Source: Alphaproteobacteria bacterium UBA685 (lineage in GTDB: Bacteria > Pseudomonadota > Alphaproteobacteria > Puniceispirillales > Puniceispirillaceae). From it: 6,269 bases of DNA. Positions 5,668 to 6,269 of the stretch are shown in pieces. The stretch's first letter is position 1. Each line of letters starts with the position of its first letter. The position numbers were made by a program, and so were the translations under genes. The stretch spans positions 2,712 to 8,980 of the forward strand of contig DBMZ01000134.1 of assembly GCA_002299005.1 (NCBI GenBank). Direction: 5' to 3'. A model generated the notes under the pieces. The model was given only the letters and a program-made list of their open reading frames with translations. It ran no database searches and was not told where the DNA came from.

Positions 5668-6267
5668 TTAAAAATCCTCACTACCGCGATAGAGGCGCAG
5701 GCCCGTTGTGATTAAACACAAAATCGCAAAAGAGCTTGCCAGCACAGGGAAATAATGCGGCCATAAACAGCACGCACAAAGGAATATAATCGTCTCCGTG
5801 CCCTCTGTTAGCCCGCCTAAATAGTAAATCCCTTTCTGGCCCTTTGCCGCAGGATCAATGCCCTTTTTCTCAGCAATCGCCGCATAGGACAAGAAACTTG
5901 TGCCCGTACCGATAAAGCTGAAGAGCAAAAAGGCCGCGGCAAGCGCATTGGCAGGATCATAGAGGGCAAATGATAAAGGTATCCACGCATAGAATAGGAA
6001 ATCGAGCGCAATATCTAAAAAAGCGCCTCTATCTGTTGGCCCTTGCAGACGGGCAATTGTGCCATCAAGCCCATCACAAAGGCGCGAGAGAAGGATAAGC
6101 GCTAATGCCGGCATCATCGCGCCTAGCATCACACATCCCCCTGCAAGAAGACCAAGACCAAAGCCTATAAAGGTCATTCGATCTGCATCAAGCCCTGCCT
6201 TGATAGCAATGCGCGCAATGCTGGTCAGCGGCTTATCAAGGTGCGCGCGAAGCTTAGTATCAATCAT
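5668..6267 (-). CDS. CDP-alcohol phosphatidyltransferase family membrane protein
   Basis: Integral inner-membrane enzyme of 199 residues that would move a phosphatidyl (or similar) group from a CDP-alcohol to an alcohol acceptor. The family signature D-x2-DG-x2-AR-x7-G-x3-D-x3-D is complete: D65, D68, G69, A72, R73, G81, D85 and D89; the aspartates bind the metal ions and D89 is the usual catalytic base. Hydrophobic stretches near 31-48, 50-62, 88-106, 108-130, 157-172 and 173-190 agree with the six-helix fold. The acceptor cannot be read from sequence: it may be glycerol phosphate, serine, inositol phosphate or something else. A block KGIYYLGGLTEGTET (143-157) after the active site appears to mark a proteobacterial subgroup (from memory). 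The ATG at 6265-6267 fits the family N-terminus, but only two bases remain upstream, so an earlier start cannot be excluded. Confidence 0.9.
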   Translation of the reverse strand: MIDTKLRAHLDKPLTSIARIAIKAGLDADRMTFIGFGLGLLAGGCVMLGAMMPALALILLSRLCDGLDGTIARLQGPTDRGAFLDIALDFLFYAWIPLSFALYDPANALAAAFLLFSFIGTGTSFLSYAAIAEKKGIDPAAKGQKGIYYLGGLTEGTETIIFLCACCLWPHYFPVLASSFAILCLITTGLRLYRGSEDF

Positions 6268-6269
6268 AA

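Overview
This window looks like a piece of an alphaproteobacterial chromosome. The strongest indicator is a GcrA-family cell-cycle regulator, a family essentially confined to Alphaproteobacteria. GANTC, the recognition site of the partner methylase CcrM, is also scarce: I count only 5 in 6.27 kb, all inside genes. Base composition is roughly balanced, AT-rich spacers are short, and best matches by eye are free-living (possibly marine, SAR116-like) alphaproteobacteria; that last placement is inference only.

Layout. (1) 1-501, + strand: the C-terminal end of a DEAD-box RNA helicase, cut by the left edge. It converges with the next block across a hairpin at 514-540. (2) 522-4441, - strand: an AroE-like dehydrogenase, then a GcrA-family regulator, then aminopeptidase N (pepN). 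gcrA and pepN overlap by 8 bases, so they form a transcription and translation unit; aroE-like may read into them, because I see no convincing terminator in the 112-base gap. (3) 4442-4676: a divergent intergenic region with one candidate promoter and an imperfect long-range inverted repeat. (4) 4677-5114, + strand: a small exported protein with a His-Gly triplet repeat and three EF-hand loops. (5) 5151-5188: a near-ideal bidirectional terminator shared with the convergent msrB. (6) 5190-6267, - strand: msrB and, upstream of it, a CDP-alcohol phosphatidyltransferase whose start lies 2 bases from the right edge.

The genes are mostly housekeeping and do not make one pathway: RNA remodelling, cell-cycle transcription, peptide turnover, a quinate/shikimate-type redox step, calcium or metal binding in the envelope, methionine sulfoxide repair and phospholipid head-group transfer. 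I found no mobile element, CRISPR array, tRNA, rRNA or defence system. The items most worth a second look are the AroE-like protein, in which several shikimate-contacting residues are replaced, the His-repeat EF-hand protein, and the gcrA-pepN coupling.
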